A DNA stretch of 64,000 nt from Tepidimonas charontis (lineage in GTDB: Bacteria > Pseudomonadota > Gammaproteobacteria > Burkholderiales > Burkholderiaceae_C), in the NCBI RefSeq assembly GCF_007556685.1, contig NZ_VJON01000007.1, forward strand, positions 16,957 through 80,956. Direction: 5' to 3'. The translations under genes were made by a program, and so were the position numbers. The notes under the pieces were generated by a model. That model saw only the letters and a list, made by a program, of their open reading frames with translations, was not told the DNA's origin and did not search any database. Below are positions 6,726 to 14,222 of the stretch, one piece after another (the first letter of the stretch is position 1; each line of letters begins with the position of its first letter).

Positions 6726-7148
6726 ACCGCGGCGCAGCCCGATCTTTTGGTGCTCGTCTCCCTGTCCATGCCGAAGCAGGCGCTGGAGCGCATCATCGAG
6801 CAAGCCGAACGCGCCGGTGCGACGTTGGTGTTTCGGGGCCTCAAGGATGGCTCGATGAACCGCATGGGCGAAGAGCTTCAAAAACTCATCGGTCAGCGCA
6901 ACGTATCCGCCGCCATCCACCCGCCAGCGTTTCAGCAGTTCAGCGTAACCCGTGTACCGGCGGTGGTGATTGCCGGGGCGGAAGCAGGGGAGGTGCTTGA
7001 AAACGGCTGTGCGCGACCGGAGACCTTTGTCAAGGTGACGGGTGATGTCACTCTTGACTACGCCTTGGACTACATCGAGCGCAAAAGCCCCGCCTGGGCA
7101 GCGTGGGCCAAGCACTATCGCAGCAAGATCGTTGGGGGAATTCGCTGA
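6645..7148 (+). CDS. trbC: F-type conjugal transfer protein TrbC, N-terminally truncated
   Basis: 167 residues are open from ATG at 6645. From about residue 30 the sequence is the conserved TrbC thioredoxin-like domain of F-type pilus assembly: DLLVLVSLSMPKQALERIIE, then QAERAGATLVFRGLKDGSMN, VTRVPAVVIA and VTGDVTLDYALDYI. Normal TrbC has a signal peptide and about 50-100 residues before this; here the region before residue ~26 overlaps the dead parM fragment on the other strand and has no signal sequence. It was probably decapitated by a deletion joining the two loci. The stop overlaps the following traN start (TGATG), so the operon order downstream is undisturbed. Confidence 0.7.
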   Translation: MLLLPARMAFSSASVATVAHLSKPQAPTAAQPDLLVLVSLSMPKQALERIIEQAERAGATLVFRGLKDGSMNRMGEELQKLIGQRNVSAAIHPPAFQQFSVTRVPAVVIAGAEAGEVLENGCARPETFVKVTGDVTLDYALDYIERKSPAWAAWAKHYRSKIVGGIR

Positions 7149-8389
7149 TGCGAGTCATCGTCGCAGTGTTGTCTGGGCTAATGGTCGGAATCGCCGCAGC
7201 AGGTACCGATCAAGCGTTTCAGGCTGGCAAGACACTCGGAGCGGGATCGAGGCAGCAAGCGGCATCGCAAATCAGCGCGGGCAGCGCCACGGGCAAGGTG
7301 CCATCGTATGGAGCAAGCGCGCCTGAAACCAATTACTTCCAAGGCGGACGAGGCGAGCTGTCGGGTCACGGAATCACCAAGATGCAGACCTGCGCGACGG
7401 CCACGCCGGATTCCGATCCCATCAAGCGCCAGGAATGCGAAGCCGTCAACTTTCTAGCTCGCAACCCCAACACCCGCCCGCAGTTCGACCTGAGCAACAA
7501 CCCGATGTTCGCTAGAGCGAAGAACATCCGCAACAACGCGGAAAACATCTTCGCCTCACTCGGCATGGGCGGCACGGGCAGCACCACGCAATGTGTGCCG
7601 CGCACCATCACGACCCCCGCCCAATACAGCACGGACACATGTTCGTCGATCCGCGAGGTTGGGGAACAGCAATGCACGATGGGGCGGGTCATCAAGATTG
7701 ATGCTGACTCAAACTTCCAATGCGATCAGACCATCAACGCATACGAAACGCTGAAGTGCAGAAGGACTTATGAAGTCAGTTGTACCGGCGGCGGTACAGG
7801 ATGCGCTCCATCCGGCATAAATACTGGAACAGCGACGATCAGCGGTTTTGGACGAATTTTGCTCCATCAAGCTGGAAATAACTATTGGTACCTCTCTGCT
7901 GGCACGATAGCGCCGGACGGATCATGGATAAACAACTACATGTTCAGTGGCACATTCCTTCAAATCTTTCAGTCGGATATATATTTTGATATAACGAACA
8001 AGGACAATATTGCGACGTTTTTTCTGGATCAGATTTTATATGACGACAACATCGCGGTTTGGTTGAATGGCAACCTCATTTATCACAGCACCGGCGGAAA
8101 TGACTTCAATTACTGCACTGTTACGGAAGATGGCATTACCTATCAACATATAACTGACGGGCGAACATGCAGCAGTAGTTTTTTTGGAGGCGGGTCCAAT
8201 ATTTACTCTTACGGAGGGGCGGAACTGAAACATCTGCTGGTAAATGGGACAAATCATGTCCGACTAAAGCTGGTTGTAGGAAAGAACGGCGACGGAATCG
8301 TCCGATTCAAAACATTGGCATACTGCCCCTTGAATTGCAGCGCGATTCTGCGAAATGGCTGTGCAGGTCTTGAGGCGAGGGCACGATAA
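7148..8389 (+). CDS. traN: TraN-like mating-pair protein, N-terminal cistron
   Basis: 413 residues from ATG at 7148 (overlapping the trbC stop), with a signal peptide (MRVIVAVLSGLMVGIAAAG). Residues ~60-205 match the TraN N-terminal region (CATATPDSDPIKRQECEAVN; C-rich segment with CTMGRVIKIDADSNFQCDQT). From about residue 205 to 400 (7760-8340) the DNA is clearly poorer in G+C and encodes a beta-rich Gly/Asn/Tyr segment (IYFDITNKD, DDNIAVWLNGNLIY). TraN is the outer-membrane protein that stabilises mating pairs by binding a recipient porin. The gene ends in the middle of what is usually one TraN chain and abuts the next cistron. Confidence 0.65.
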   Translation: MRVIVAVLSGLMVGIAAAGTDQAFQAGKTLGAGSRQQAASQISAGSATGKVPSYGASAPETNYFQGGRGELSGHGITKMQTCATATPDSDPIKRQECEAVNFLARNPNTRPQFDLSNNPMFARAKNIRNNAENIFASLGMGGTGSTTQCVPRTITTPAQYSTDTCSSIREVGEQQCTMGRVIKIDADSNFQCDQTINAYETLKCRRTYEVSCTGGGTGCAPSGINTGTATISGFGRILLHQAGNNYWYLSAGTIAPDGSWINNYMFSGTFLQIFQSDIYFDITNKDNIATFFLDQILYDDNIAVWLNGNLIYHSTGGNDFNYCTVTEDGITYQHITDGRTCSSSFFGGGSNIYSYGGAELKHLLVNGTNHVRLKLVVGKNGDGIVRFKTLAYCPLNCSAILRNGCAGLEARAR

Positions 8390-10002
8390 TGTTTCGCTTG
8401 CTAGGCTTGGTGTTCGTGTTGATCGTTTCATGGGGCAGCGCCATTGCTGGCGACTGCAAGCGCACCGGTTCTGTGTGCGTAGATTCTACTCCGTGCAAGA
8501 CGATTTCTGGCGCACAGGTTTGTTTGTCGCAATTGAATATCTCGTGTTGGGAATACGAGGATACTTACACCTGCCTCAAGCCCAACGCAATCAACTACTG
8601 CCAACCCTTGATCAATGCTGGTTGCTGGCAGACAAATTCAACATGTGCCCAGTGGGACAGCATCCTGGGCTCAGGCTGCATGAAATATACGCAGACCTAT
8701 CGTTGTAGCGATCCGTCGCAACCAACGCCGCCAAACACGATCCGTCTCGATGATACCTATACGCTCATATCGAGCAATTACGATCCAGGCCCATGCCAGT
8801 CGCTCGACACGAATACCAACTGTCAAATCGCGGAGAGCAGATGTGTATCGACCACTCCGCCGTTTCCCCTGCCACCAGGCATCAGTCCATCGCAGGTCGC
8901 TCCCGATGGCTGCTATCAGAAGCAGAACACCTATGCGTGCCTGACCGGTCGCGTAGATTCGTCTGACTGCGATAGCTACTCGACCAATCCAAGCTGCACC
9001 CTGCAATCGACGCAGCCCTGTGCCCCTGAAGACGTGGTTGCGGGCAAGTGCATCGATGAGAAAAAAACATATCGATGCGTGTCGCGGCCCGAGCAAAGCA
9101 CGACCGTGACCGATTGCTCGGGCCAGGCGTTCTGCAGGGACGGCCAATGCTTTGATACTGGCTACGAGAATGACGACGATTTCGCCAAGGCAATCACCGC
9201 GATGGAAGCCGCCAGGCAGGCCGGGACATACATGGACCCCAATTCGCTGGAGATTTTCAAGGGCTTCGACTCACGATGCAAGGTCAAGCTATTTGGACTG
9301 GTCAACTGCTGCAAGAAAAAAAGCGGTGGCGCCGGCATGAGTAACGCATCGATGGCGCTTGGGGCTGCGGTGCAGGGAGCCAAGTTTTTTGGGTCGCCGT
9401 ATGTGTACGATGCAATGTTCGCGTCTGACATACCGTTTCTCGTCAATCGCGCCATTGATGCGTGGAGCGCGACCGCGTGGACATCGACCGCCAGCTTTTA
9501 TGGGGTGACGTTCTCCTATTCGGCGACGGCGGGGTTGCAATTTGTTAGCTTTGATCCGGTGTCCTTCGCTATCCAGGTCGGGCTCATGATCCTGCAAGAC
9601 ATCTTGAGTTGCGATCAAAGCGAGCAAATTCTTGCGCTGAGGCGCGGGCAAAACCTGTGCGTCGAGATTGGTGATTATTGTTCGAAGCGTTTGCCAATCG
9701 TGAAAACCTGTATCGAGAAAACGAAATCGTATTGCTGCTACAACAGCCGACTTGCTCGGATCATCAACGTTCAAGGTCGTGCTCAGATCGGTAAGTCGTG
9801 GGGCAACCCAAGGAATCCAGATTGTTCTGGATTCACGCCCGCCGAGTTCGAGCGGCTGGACTTCTCACAAATGGACCTGTCAGAGTTCATGGCCGAGGTG
9901 ATGGCAAACGTGAAGATGCCGGATGTGGGCGCAATGGGGCAGGGCGTACAATCAGAGGTGCAGCGTCGAGTCCAAAACTACTATCAGCGGGGAAGCCAGT
10001 AA
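8389..10002 (+). CDS. traN: TraN-like mating-pair protein, C-terminal cistron
   Basis: 537 residues with its own signal peptide (MFRLLGLVFVLIVSWGSAIA) and very many cysteines (about 40), arranged as repeated C-x(n)-Y-C modules. The C-terminal third is unmistakable TraN: DDFAKAITAMEAARQAGTYM, then DPNSLEIFKGFDSRCKVK, LFGLVNCCKKK, a hydrophobic middle and KTKSYCCYNSRLARIINVQG. The ATG overlaps the previous stop by one base (TAATG). Two adjacent secreted TraN-like cistrons are unusual; either the ancestral gene was split with capture of a second signal peptide, or two subunits form the receptor complex. Confidence 0.75.
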   Translation: MFRLLGLVFVLIVSWGSAIAGDCKRTGSVCVDSTPCKTISGAQVCLSQLNISCWEYEDTYTCLKPNAINYCQPLINAGCWQTNSTCAQWDSILGSGCMKYTQTYRCSDPSQPTPPNTIRLDDTYTLISSNYDPGPCQSLDTNTNCQIAESRCVSTTPPFPLPPGISPSQVAPDGCYQKQNTYACLTGRVDSSDCDSYSTNPSCTLQSTQPCAPEDVVAGKCIDEKKTYRCVSRPEQSTTVTDCSGQAFCRDGQCFDTGYENDDDFAKAITAMEAARQAGTYMDPNSLEIFKGFDSRCKVKLFGLVNCCKKKSGGAGMSNASMALGAAVQGAKFFGSPYVYDAMFASDIPFLVNRAIDAWSATAWTSTASFYGVTFSYSATAGLQFVSFDPVSFAIQVGLMILQDILSCDQSEQILALRRGQNLCVEIGDYCSKRLPIVKTCIEKTKSYCCYNSRLARIINVQGRAQIGKSWGNPRNPDCSGFTPAEFERLDFSQMDLSEFMAEVMANVKMPDVGAMGQGVQSEVQRRVQNYYQRGSQ

Positions 10003-10757
10003 TGCCAAGGATCGGTGCCCTTCTTTGTTTGGTCGTGGCCGCATCCGGTGCTGCGCATGCACAGGGAGAGAACGACACGTCCACGGCCTACGAAGGGCCT
10101 CCCGTCACCATGCTGCGAGACGGGGGCCTCGGGGCCATCGACCTGGCAGGAAAGCGCGCCTACGTCGAGTTCCAAAACAGCCCCAGGCTCTCGACACTTC
10201 TCGCGCGCCGTGCACAGTCGCTCGGCGCGGTTGTCGTGACGACCGGCAGTGAAGCAGACGTTTGGATAGAGGCGAAAGGCGAGTTCAAGGCCGCACGCGA
10301 GTATGGAAACCGGCGCGCGCATGCCGATGTCGGCGAGGTATTCGAGAAGGCGGGGGCCGTACAGACGACAGGGCTGCGTCAAGACGTGATGTTTTCTCAT
10401 GGAGGGGCAGCGCTCGATGCGGCGCAAGCCACAGTTGCGGCGAACCTTCTGAGCGCCGTTGCAGATGCGAGCGGTTTTCGCGGATGGTTCAACAACCTGG
10501 TCGCGGGCGATCCTGATGGATTCTGCTTCCGGGGCTGCGAGTACAAGCAGACAGCCGCCATCACGCTGACGGTGCGGCAGGCCAGCGGAGCGCCCGTGGG
10601 ATCGCTATCAGTGGCGGCCTCGACATCGGACAGGAAGCTGTTGCCACTGCCGCTCGTCGAGGCGGCACTGGCGGAGGCGCTCGGCGAGCTGGATCGCGCA
10701 TACGCCTCGCCGCCTTCTGCAGCAAGTGGCCGGGAGCCCAATGGAGTAGAGAAATAA
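10002..10757 (+). CDS. Exported conjugation-cluster protein, unknown
   Basis: 251 residues from ATG at 10002 (1-base overlap with the traN stop). A clean signal peptide (MPRIGALLCLVVAASGAAHA/Q) targets it to the periplasm or outer membrane. The mature part begins with a disordered stretch, then an alternating alpha/beta region (KRAYVEFQNSPRLSTLLARR, VVVTTGSEADVWIEAKGEF). Its layout of RAYVEF, tandem strands and a C-terminal helical pair recalls outer-membrane accessory proteins such as TraT-like entry-exclusion lipoproteins, but no lipobox cysteine is present and I would not assign that function. Two cysteines (FCFRGCEY) may pair. Confidence 0.6.
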   Translation: MPRIGALLCLVVAASGAAHAQGENDTSTAYEGPPVTMLRDGGLGAIDLAGKRAYVEFQNSPRLSTLLARRAQSLGAVVVTTGSEADVWIEAKGEFKAAREYGNRRAHADVGEVFEKAGAVQTTGLRQDVMFSHGGAALDAAQATVAANLLSAVADASGFRGWFNNLVAGDPDGFCFRGCEYKQTAAITLTVRQASGAPVGSLSVAASTSDRKLLPLPLVEAALAEALGELDRAYASPPSAASGREPNGVEK

Positions 10758-11191
10758 TGGTCAACGCTTATCGCGTGATCGCATGCGCTGCGGCGCTCGC
10801 ATGCGTCGCAACTCTGGCAAAGGCCGCCCAGTACGACAGCCCCAAAGCCCTGCTCATACAGGCCATCGATGCGCCCGACGGCAAGGCCAGCGGAGAAATC
10901 GTGGGGCCGGTGGCGGAGCGGTTCCGACAGGCGACCGGCTCCAGCGCCCCCGTTCTTGCCGATGTCAGCACCATCAAGAGCTTTCAACAGGAAGGATGCA
11001 AGCGACTCCAGCTTCGCTTGCGGCAAGGCGGTGTGACAGGCAAGGATGGTAAACAAGGGGAAGTCGTGTTCAGCTACGACCTCAACCTGTGCCGGGACGG
11101 TACGCCGCCAACCGAAGGAATGGACCTGGAAAGGGTCGGGAAAGTGCTGGGCTCGGCTGGTGTCGCCGAGGGGTTCGAGCGGCTCAAATAG
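10757..11191 (+). CDS. Small exported conjugation-cluster protein, unknown
   Basis: 144 residues, ATG at 10757 overlapping the previous stop by one base. The signal peptide is MVNAYRVIACAAALACVATLAKAA. The mature protein reads IVGPVAERFRQATGSSAPVL followed by VLADVSTIKSFQQEGCKRLQ and a FSYDLNLCRDG strand, two cysteines that could form a disulfide. Small periplasmic proteins with this cysteine layout are encoded next to F-type T4SS genes in integrated elements, but the role is not known. It is the last gene of the transfer cluster here; the next sequence is an IS607 fragment. Confidence 0.6.
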   Translation: MVNAYRVIACAAALACVATLAKAAQYDSPKALLIQAIDAPDGKASGEIVGPVAERFRQATGSSAPVLADVSTIKSFQQEGCKRLQLRLRQGGVTGKDGKQGEVVFSYDLNLCRDGTPPTEGMDLERVGKVLGSAGVAEGFERLK

Positions 11192-11240
11192 AAGTTGACC
11201 GGGTGCGCGGCTTCGTCCAGAGTAATTCCGCGCACCGGAG

Positions 11241-11435
11241 ACGCCGCGCCGCACCATCGCCTACGCGCGGGTTTCCAGCCACGACCAGAAGGACGACCTG
11301 GAGCGGCAAAAGCAGGTGCTCGAACTCTACTGCGCCCGCCAAGGCTGGACGTTCGAGGTGATCGCCAATCTCGGCTCGGGCATGAACGACCACAAGAAGG
11401 GCTTGAAGCGCCTGCTCGATGCGATCATCACCGAG
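11241..11435 (+). pseudogene. IS607-type serine recombinase (tnpA), N-terminal fragment
   Basis: RRTIAYARVSSHDQKDDLER (serine nucleophile in RVSS), then QKQVLELYCARQGWTFEVIA and GSGMNDHKKGLKRLLDAIIT: the catalytic N-terminal part of IS607-family resolvases. The preceding MerR-like DNA-binding part and everything after the DAII motif are missing. The fragment probably lost both ends by deletion; the three TGCCAAAG repeats follow directly. Confidence 0.8.
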
Positions 11436-11484
11436 TGCCAAAGGCACTGGACTCATACAACGGTCTTGCCAAAGTTTGCCAAAG
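11436..11484 (+). promoter_or_regulatory. Three direct repeats, candidate parDE operator
   Basis: TGCCAAAG occurs at 11436-11443, 11467-11474 and 11477-11484; the first is also part of TGCCAAAGGCA, a short palindrome. They lie 17-65 bp upstream of the parD start, where ParD autoregulates its operon. Confidence 0.4.
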
Positions 11485-11500
11485 AACCCATACTTGCACC

Positions 11501-11752
11501 ATGAGTACGATGAACATCTCCCTCCCCGAGACCCTGAAGGCCTTCGTGGATGAGCAGGTCAGCCGGCGCGGCTACGGCACGAGCAGCGAGTACGTGCGCG
11601 AGTTGATCCGCAAGGACCAGGATCGCCTACAACTGCGTGGCTTGCTGTTGGCCGGTGCGGCATCCAACCCGGCGACACCCGCCGATGCTGGCTACTTCGA
11701 TGGTCTGCGGGATCGGGTGCGCAAGGCTGCCAACACCAACGCCAAGGCGTGA
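11501..11752 (+). CDS. parD: ParD-family antitoxin
   Basis: 83 residues from ATG at 11501. MSTMNISLPETLKAFVDEQV, then SRRGYGTSSEYVRELIRKDQ is the ribbon-helix-helix domain of ParD; the flexible C-terminal tail (AGYFDGLRDRVRKAANTNAK) wraps the toxin in solved ParDE pairs. The last codons overlap the toxin's GTG start by 4 bp. ParD binds its own promoter and neutralises ParE, a gyrase inhibitor. This is one of only two TA pairs in the window in which both partners look intact. Confidence 0.88.
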   Translation: MSTMNISLPETLKAFVDEQVSRRGYGTSSEYVRELIRKDQDRLQLRGLLLAGAASNPATPADAGYFDGLRDRVRKAANTNAKA

Positions 11753-12078
11753 AGCGCAAACCAGTCGTCCCGCGTGAGCAGGCCAACCGCGATGTCGATG
11801 AGGCCATTGCCCACTATCTGACGCAAGCCAATGCGGCCGTGGCGCTTGGCTTCATTGATGCACTGGAGAAGGCCTACAGCCACATCGCCCGCCATCCGGC
11901 AACGGGCTCTCCCCGCTACGCGCACGAACTCAACTTGCCCGGCCTGCGCGCCTGGCCACTCACGCGATACCCGTACCTCGTGTTTTACGTCGAGCGCCCC
12001 GATCACATCGACGTCTGGCGCGTACTGCACGGCCAGCGGGACATCCCAGCGTGGATGCAGGCGCCTGACACCGTGTGA
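11749..12078 (+). CDS. parE: ParE-family toxin
   Basis: 109 residues from GTG at 11749 (4-bp GTGA overlap with parD). The fold signature is complete: an N-terminal helical hairpin (ANRDVDEAIAHYLTQANAAV), IARHPATGSPRYAHELNLPG, and the terminal strands YPYLVFYVERPDHIDVWRVL with HGQRDIP, as in ParE toxins that poison DNA gyrase. The GTG start is required for the usual tight overlap; an alternative further inside would cut the first helix. Probably co-expressed and translationally coupled to parD. Confidence 0.87.
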   Translation: MKRKPVVPREQANRDVDEAIAHYLTQANAAVALGFIDALEKAYSHIARHPATGSPRYAHELNLPGLRAWPLTRYPYLVFYVERPDHIDVWRVLHGQRDIPAWMQAPDTV

Positions 12079-12269
12079 TGGTCGCACCGCCGATAGACAT
12101 GTGTGCGCTCGTCGGTGTAGACCATATCGCCGAGCATCTGGGTGTCACGCGCGACTCGATCTACCGCTGGATCGACCGCAAGCACCTGCCCGCGCAACGG
12201 GTTGGGTGGCTGTGGTGGTTCAAAGAGGGTGTTCCGGGAGATGGCAAAGGAACTGTTGGGTTTCGATGA
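12075..12269 (+). pseudogene. Excisionase-type helix-turn-helix protein, chimeric 3' end
   Basis: From GTG 12075 the frame encodes VGVDHIAEHLGVTRDSIYRW followed by IDRKHLPAQRVGWLWWFK, the helix-turn-helix-wing of the excisionase (Xis/MerR-like) family that normally continues into L/ISEVDEWV. After WWFK the frame instead runs through unrelated sequence (EGVPGDGKGTVGFR) that in another frame belongs to a higB toxin. The gene is therefore cut after about 50 residues. Such small proteins control integrase direction or restriction-island expression. Confidence 0.6.
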
Positions 12270-12339
12270 CCGGCAACTGGCGACCGCTCTGATGGCGGGC
12301 GAGATCGTGGAGGTGCGTCATGGCAACGACGAAGCGTAA
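12241..12339 (+). pseudogene. HigB-type toxin, last ~30 residues only
   Basis: MAKELLGFDDRQLATALMAG followed by EIVEVRHGNDEA is the C-terminal end of HigB/RelE-type toxins (compare LAADLLTLPARQLYDSVADG in the intact copy at 29791-30174). All catalytic residues are missing; the remnant is fused behind the excisionase fragment. It overlaps the higA start by 20 bp as in the intact operon. Confidence 0.6.
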
Positions 12340-12639
12340 GAGTCGAATGCTGGATGAAATGCACGAGACCGCGCGTGGGCTGTACAGCGCAGGACTGATC
12401 AGCAAGCGCCGTATGGGCGAGTTCGATGCGCTGTGCCATCTCGATGTCCACGAGATGTCCCCGCAAAGATCAAGTCCCTGCGTGAGCGGGCGCGTATCAG
12501 CCAGGCCGTGCTCGCCGCCGTGCTGAACACCAGCCTGTCAACGGTGCAGAAGTGGGAGGTGGGTGACAAGAAGCCCAGTGGTCCGTCCTTGAAACTTCTC
12601 AACCTGATCGAACGCAAGGGGCTTGAAGCCGTGCTGTAG
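12320..12639 (+). pseudogene. HigA-type antitoxin, frameshifted
   Basis: The frame from ATG 12320 gives MATTKRKSRMLDEMHETARG up to LDVHEMSP, and the continuation AKIKSLRERARISQAVLAAV, with the Xre-type helix-turn-helix and VGDKKPSGPSLKLLNLIERK, is in another frame (stop at 12637-12639). One missing base near 12465 (…TGTCCCCGCAAAG instead of …CCCCGGCAAAG) accounts for the shift. Restoring it yields a protein colinear with the intact HigA at 30158-30481. The DNA-binding half could only be made from a downstream start. Confidence 0.75.
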
Positions 12640-12785
12640 GCTAAACCAGATGGACGAGCCGCCCTGCGCGGGAGGGCAGGGGAGGATTCAAGTGAAGGTT
12701 GGCGGGTGCGCTTGGCAACATACAGCAGCGACAGGCATCGGCAAGGGGATGATTCGCAATGGTACTTTTGCTGGTATCCGGTTAT
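12541..12785 (+). repeat. Segment duplicated in diverged form at about 15030-15287
   Basis: The higA 3' end plus ~150 bp of downstream non-coding DNA recurs at 15030-15287. Shared stretches include AAGGGGATGATTCG and ATGGTAnTTTTGCTGGTAT. The downstream part ends with the GGTAT-type repeats that also flank the defence island. No gene is visible between 12640 and 12869. Confidence 0.6.
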
Positions 12786-12869
12786 GCCAGCAGAGTAATG
12801 TTCATACGAATCAATATCTTACGTTTCTAATCAATAAAAGCACGCAGGGTCACTGTGCGTACATTGGCG

Positions 12870-13232
12870 TCACGTGTGTTGTTTGGCCTCCGAAGCCTCG
12901 GCCAGCAGCGCGCCACCCAGCCCCTGGCCTCGGAAGCGGCGATCCACCGCCAGACGGCCCATGCGCACGGCGGGCACGGTGGGATAGCGCGGCAGCCTCT
13001 TGGCGGTGCTTGGCGGCAAGTCGGCCAGCCACAGGCTGGCCGAGGCCAGGGTGTAGTAGCCCGCGATGCGGCCCTCGGCGGTGATGGCCACGAAGCAGGC
13101 CGCGACGCGGCGGCGCACGTCCTGCGAGACCTGCTCACGCAGGTAGCGATTCAGCGCTGGGCTGTCGCAATCGAATGCCGAACGGTCGTGCGTGGCGTCC
13201 AGCGGCACCACGTGAAACGGCGCCCGGCTCAT
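12870..13232 (-). pseudogene. GNAT acetyltransferase toxin (TacT/AtaT-like), C-terminally truncated
   Basis: 120 residues remain of a family that is normally about 160-175. The N-terminal part is intact: FDCDSPALNRYLREQVSQDV, IAGYYTLASASLWLADLPPS and the acetyl-CoA loop VDRRFRGQGLGGALLAEA (R/Q-x-x-G-x-G). After EAKQHT the frame stops, so the last strands and helices forming the tRNA-side of the active site are lost. Toxins of this family acetylate aminoacyl-tRNA. The ATG overlaps the antitoxin stop by 4 bp. The break at ~12880 marks a deletion or insertion border. Confidence 0.75.
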
Positions 13233-13510
13233 TCAGCGTGCAGCAGTTTGCGGCGACGCGTGAAGGCGCGCTTGAGTGCCGGGGCCGGGGTGGGCGGCGA
13301 CAGCAAGGCCTGGGCGAAGCACTCCTGGTCGGCCACCGACAGCCGGATGGCGGCCGCCTGCTCGATGGCGCGCTGGGCGGCCTCCTGCACGGCCGAGACC
13401 ACGAAATCGGTCATCGTGCGCCCCTGCAACTCGGCGGCGCGCTTGAGCTGCGCGTGCAGATCGGCACTGATGCGCGCTTCGAGCCGGGCGGTGGTGGAGT
13501 GGGCAGCCAT
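13229..13510 (-). CDS. DUF1778 (TacA-type) antitoxin
   Basis: 93 residues from ATG at 13510, with AGGAGG just upstream. STTARLEARISADLHAQLKR followed by AAELQGRTMTDFVVSAVQEA is the DUF1778 ribbon-helix-helix; the C-terminal half (IRLSVADQECFAQALLSPPT) contains the conserved LSxxDxxxFxxALxxPP motif that blocks the toxin acetyl-CoA site. Its toxin is truncated, leaving an antitoxin-only operon. A perfect palindrome sits 26 bp upstream of the start. Confidence 0.88.
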   Translation of the reverse strand: MAAHSTTARLEARISADLHAQLKRAAELQGRTMTDFVVSAVQEAAQRAIEQAAAIRLSVADQECFAQALLSPPTPAPALKRAFTRRRKLLHAE

Positions 13511-13535
13511 GGGATCGTCCTCCTGACGACAATCA

Positions 13536-13552
13536 TACGGCAAATTGCCGTA
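13536..13552 (-). promoter_or_regulatory. Perfect palindrome, operator of the DUF1778-GNAT operon
   Basis: TACGGCAAATTGCCGTA, an 8-bp inverted repeat around one central base. It lies 26-42 bp upstream of the antitoxin start, the position expected for autoregulation by a ribbon-helix-helix antitoxin. Confidence 0.6.
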
Positions 13553-13555
13553 CAT

Positions 13556-13707
13556 TACCAGCCGGCATGTTGGCTCGTGGGAAAACGGCCGATCAGCTCG
13601 GTATGCAGCCAGAACTGGAAGAACAGGTTCAATCCCAGTACCGCCAACACGTACGGCACAGGAAAGCCCAACAGCACCAGCGGTGCGAAGAACAGCGCCG
13701 CGCCGGT
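13556..13707 (-). pseudogene. Sterol desaturase/fatty-acid hydroxylase family, internal fragment
   Basis: On the minus strand one frame reads ALFFAPLVLLGFPVPYVLAV followed by LGLNLFFQFWLHTELIGRFP, the conserved transmembrane segment and the QFWxHTExIG motif (di-iron His) of the family. The rest of the gene is missing on both sides: an IS end begins at 13708 and the TA operon operator lies at 13552. Confidence 0.65.
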
Positions 13708-13958
13708 GACCCGGTGCGCGGCAAGCCTCGGCCTTGAAGGCCGGGGAAGGATAGCGCGGACGGCTGCGCCGTCCTATAATGGCGCTGCCGCCGACAACCA
13801 AGGCAGCCTACGGCGGGGCACGCCGGAAGTAACGCCTGTGGAGATACGAGCAGCGGTTGCGCACTCGGCCCAGGAACCCACCGAAGCGACTCATTCCGGC
13901 TCGATGCCGGGGTGAGCGCCGTAGGAATCCCCCGACTTTAGGCGGGGGAGGATGTCAA
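13708..13958 (+). mobile_element. Miniature IS605-type element: left end plus tnpB 3' end and right end
   Basis: The 5' side is the hairpin block seen at 1750-1804. The 3' side ends with hairpin ATCCCCCGACTTTAGGCGGGGG (approx. 13928-13947) and GATGTCAA. In between, one frame reads GTPEVTPVEIRAAVAHSAQE then PTEATHSGSMPG and stops at 13915, the usual C-terminal tail of a TnpB from this IS group. So the element lost nearly all of tnpB but kept both ends and the segment from which omega RNA is made. It lies between a sterol desaturase fragment and an IS110 fragment. Confidence 0.65.
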
Positions 13959-14110
13959 CTGCGAACGCTGCTGATCCAGGGCGCACGCAGCAGTTTGCAG
14001 CGCGCCAAGGCCGTCGGCCGCGACAAGGCGACGGCGGAGCAACGATGGATCCAGTCGCTGGCCATGCGCCTGCCGTTCGGCAAGGTGCTGGTCGCGATTG
14101 CAAGGATATT
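13959..14110 (+). pseudogene. IS110-family transposase, C-terminal fragment
   Basis: LRTLLIQGARSSLQRAKAVG, RWIQSLAMRLPFGKVLVAIA: the C-terminal transposase_20 domain of IS110. The catalytic Ser region is absent and the frame loses homology after VAIA. It starts exactly at the right end of the miniature element, which therefore inserted into an IS110 copy. Confidence 0.65.
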
Positions 14111-14168
14111 TGCGACAAGCAAGACAATTTCAGCGTGGCCAGGCGGGTAGGGAGGCCGGCCCTTGAAC

Positions 14169-14186
14169 GTATCTCATTTGAGATAC
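14169..14186 (+). promoter_or_regulatory. Perfect palindrome, operator of the RelB/DinJ operon
   Basis: GTATCTCATTTGAGATAC: 8-bp arms with a 2-bp centre, 37-54 bp upstream of the antitoxin ATG. DinJ-type antitoxins repress their own promoters through such sites. Confidence 0.6.
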
Positions 14187-14222
14187 ATAATGGAGGCAAG
14201 GCTCAAATTAGGAGAAACTGCG

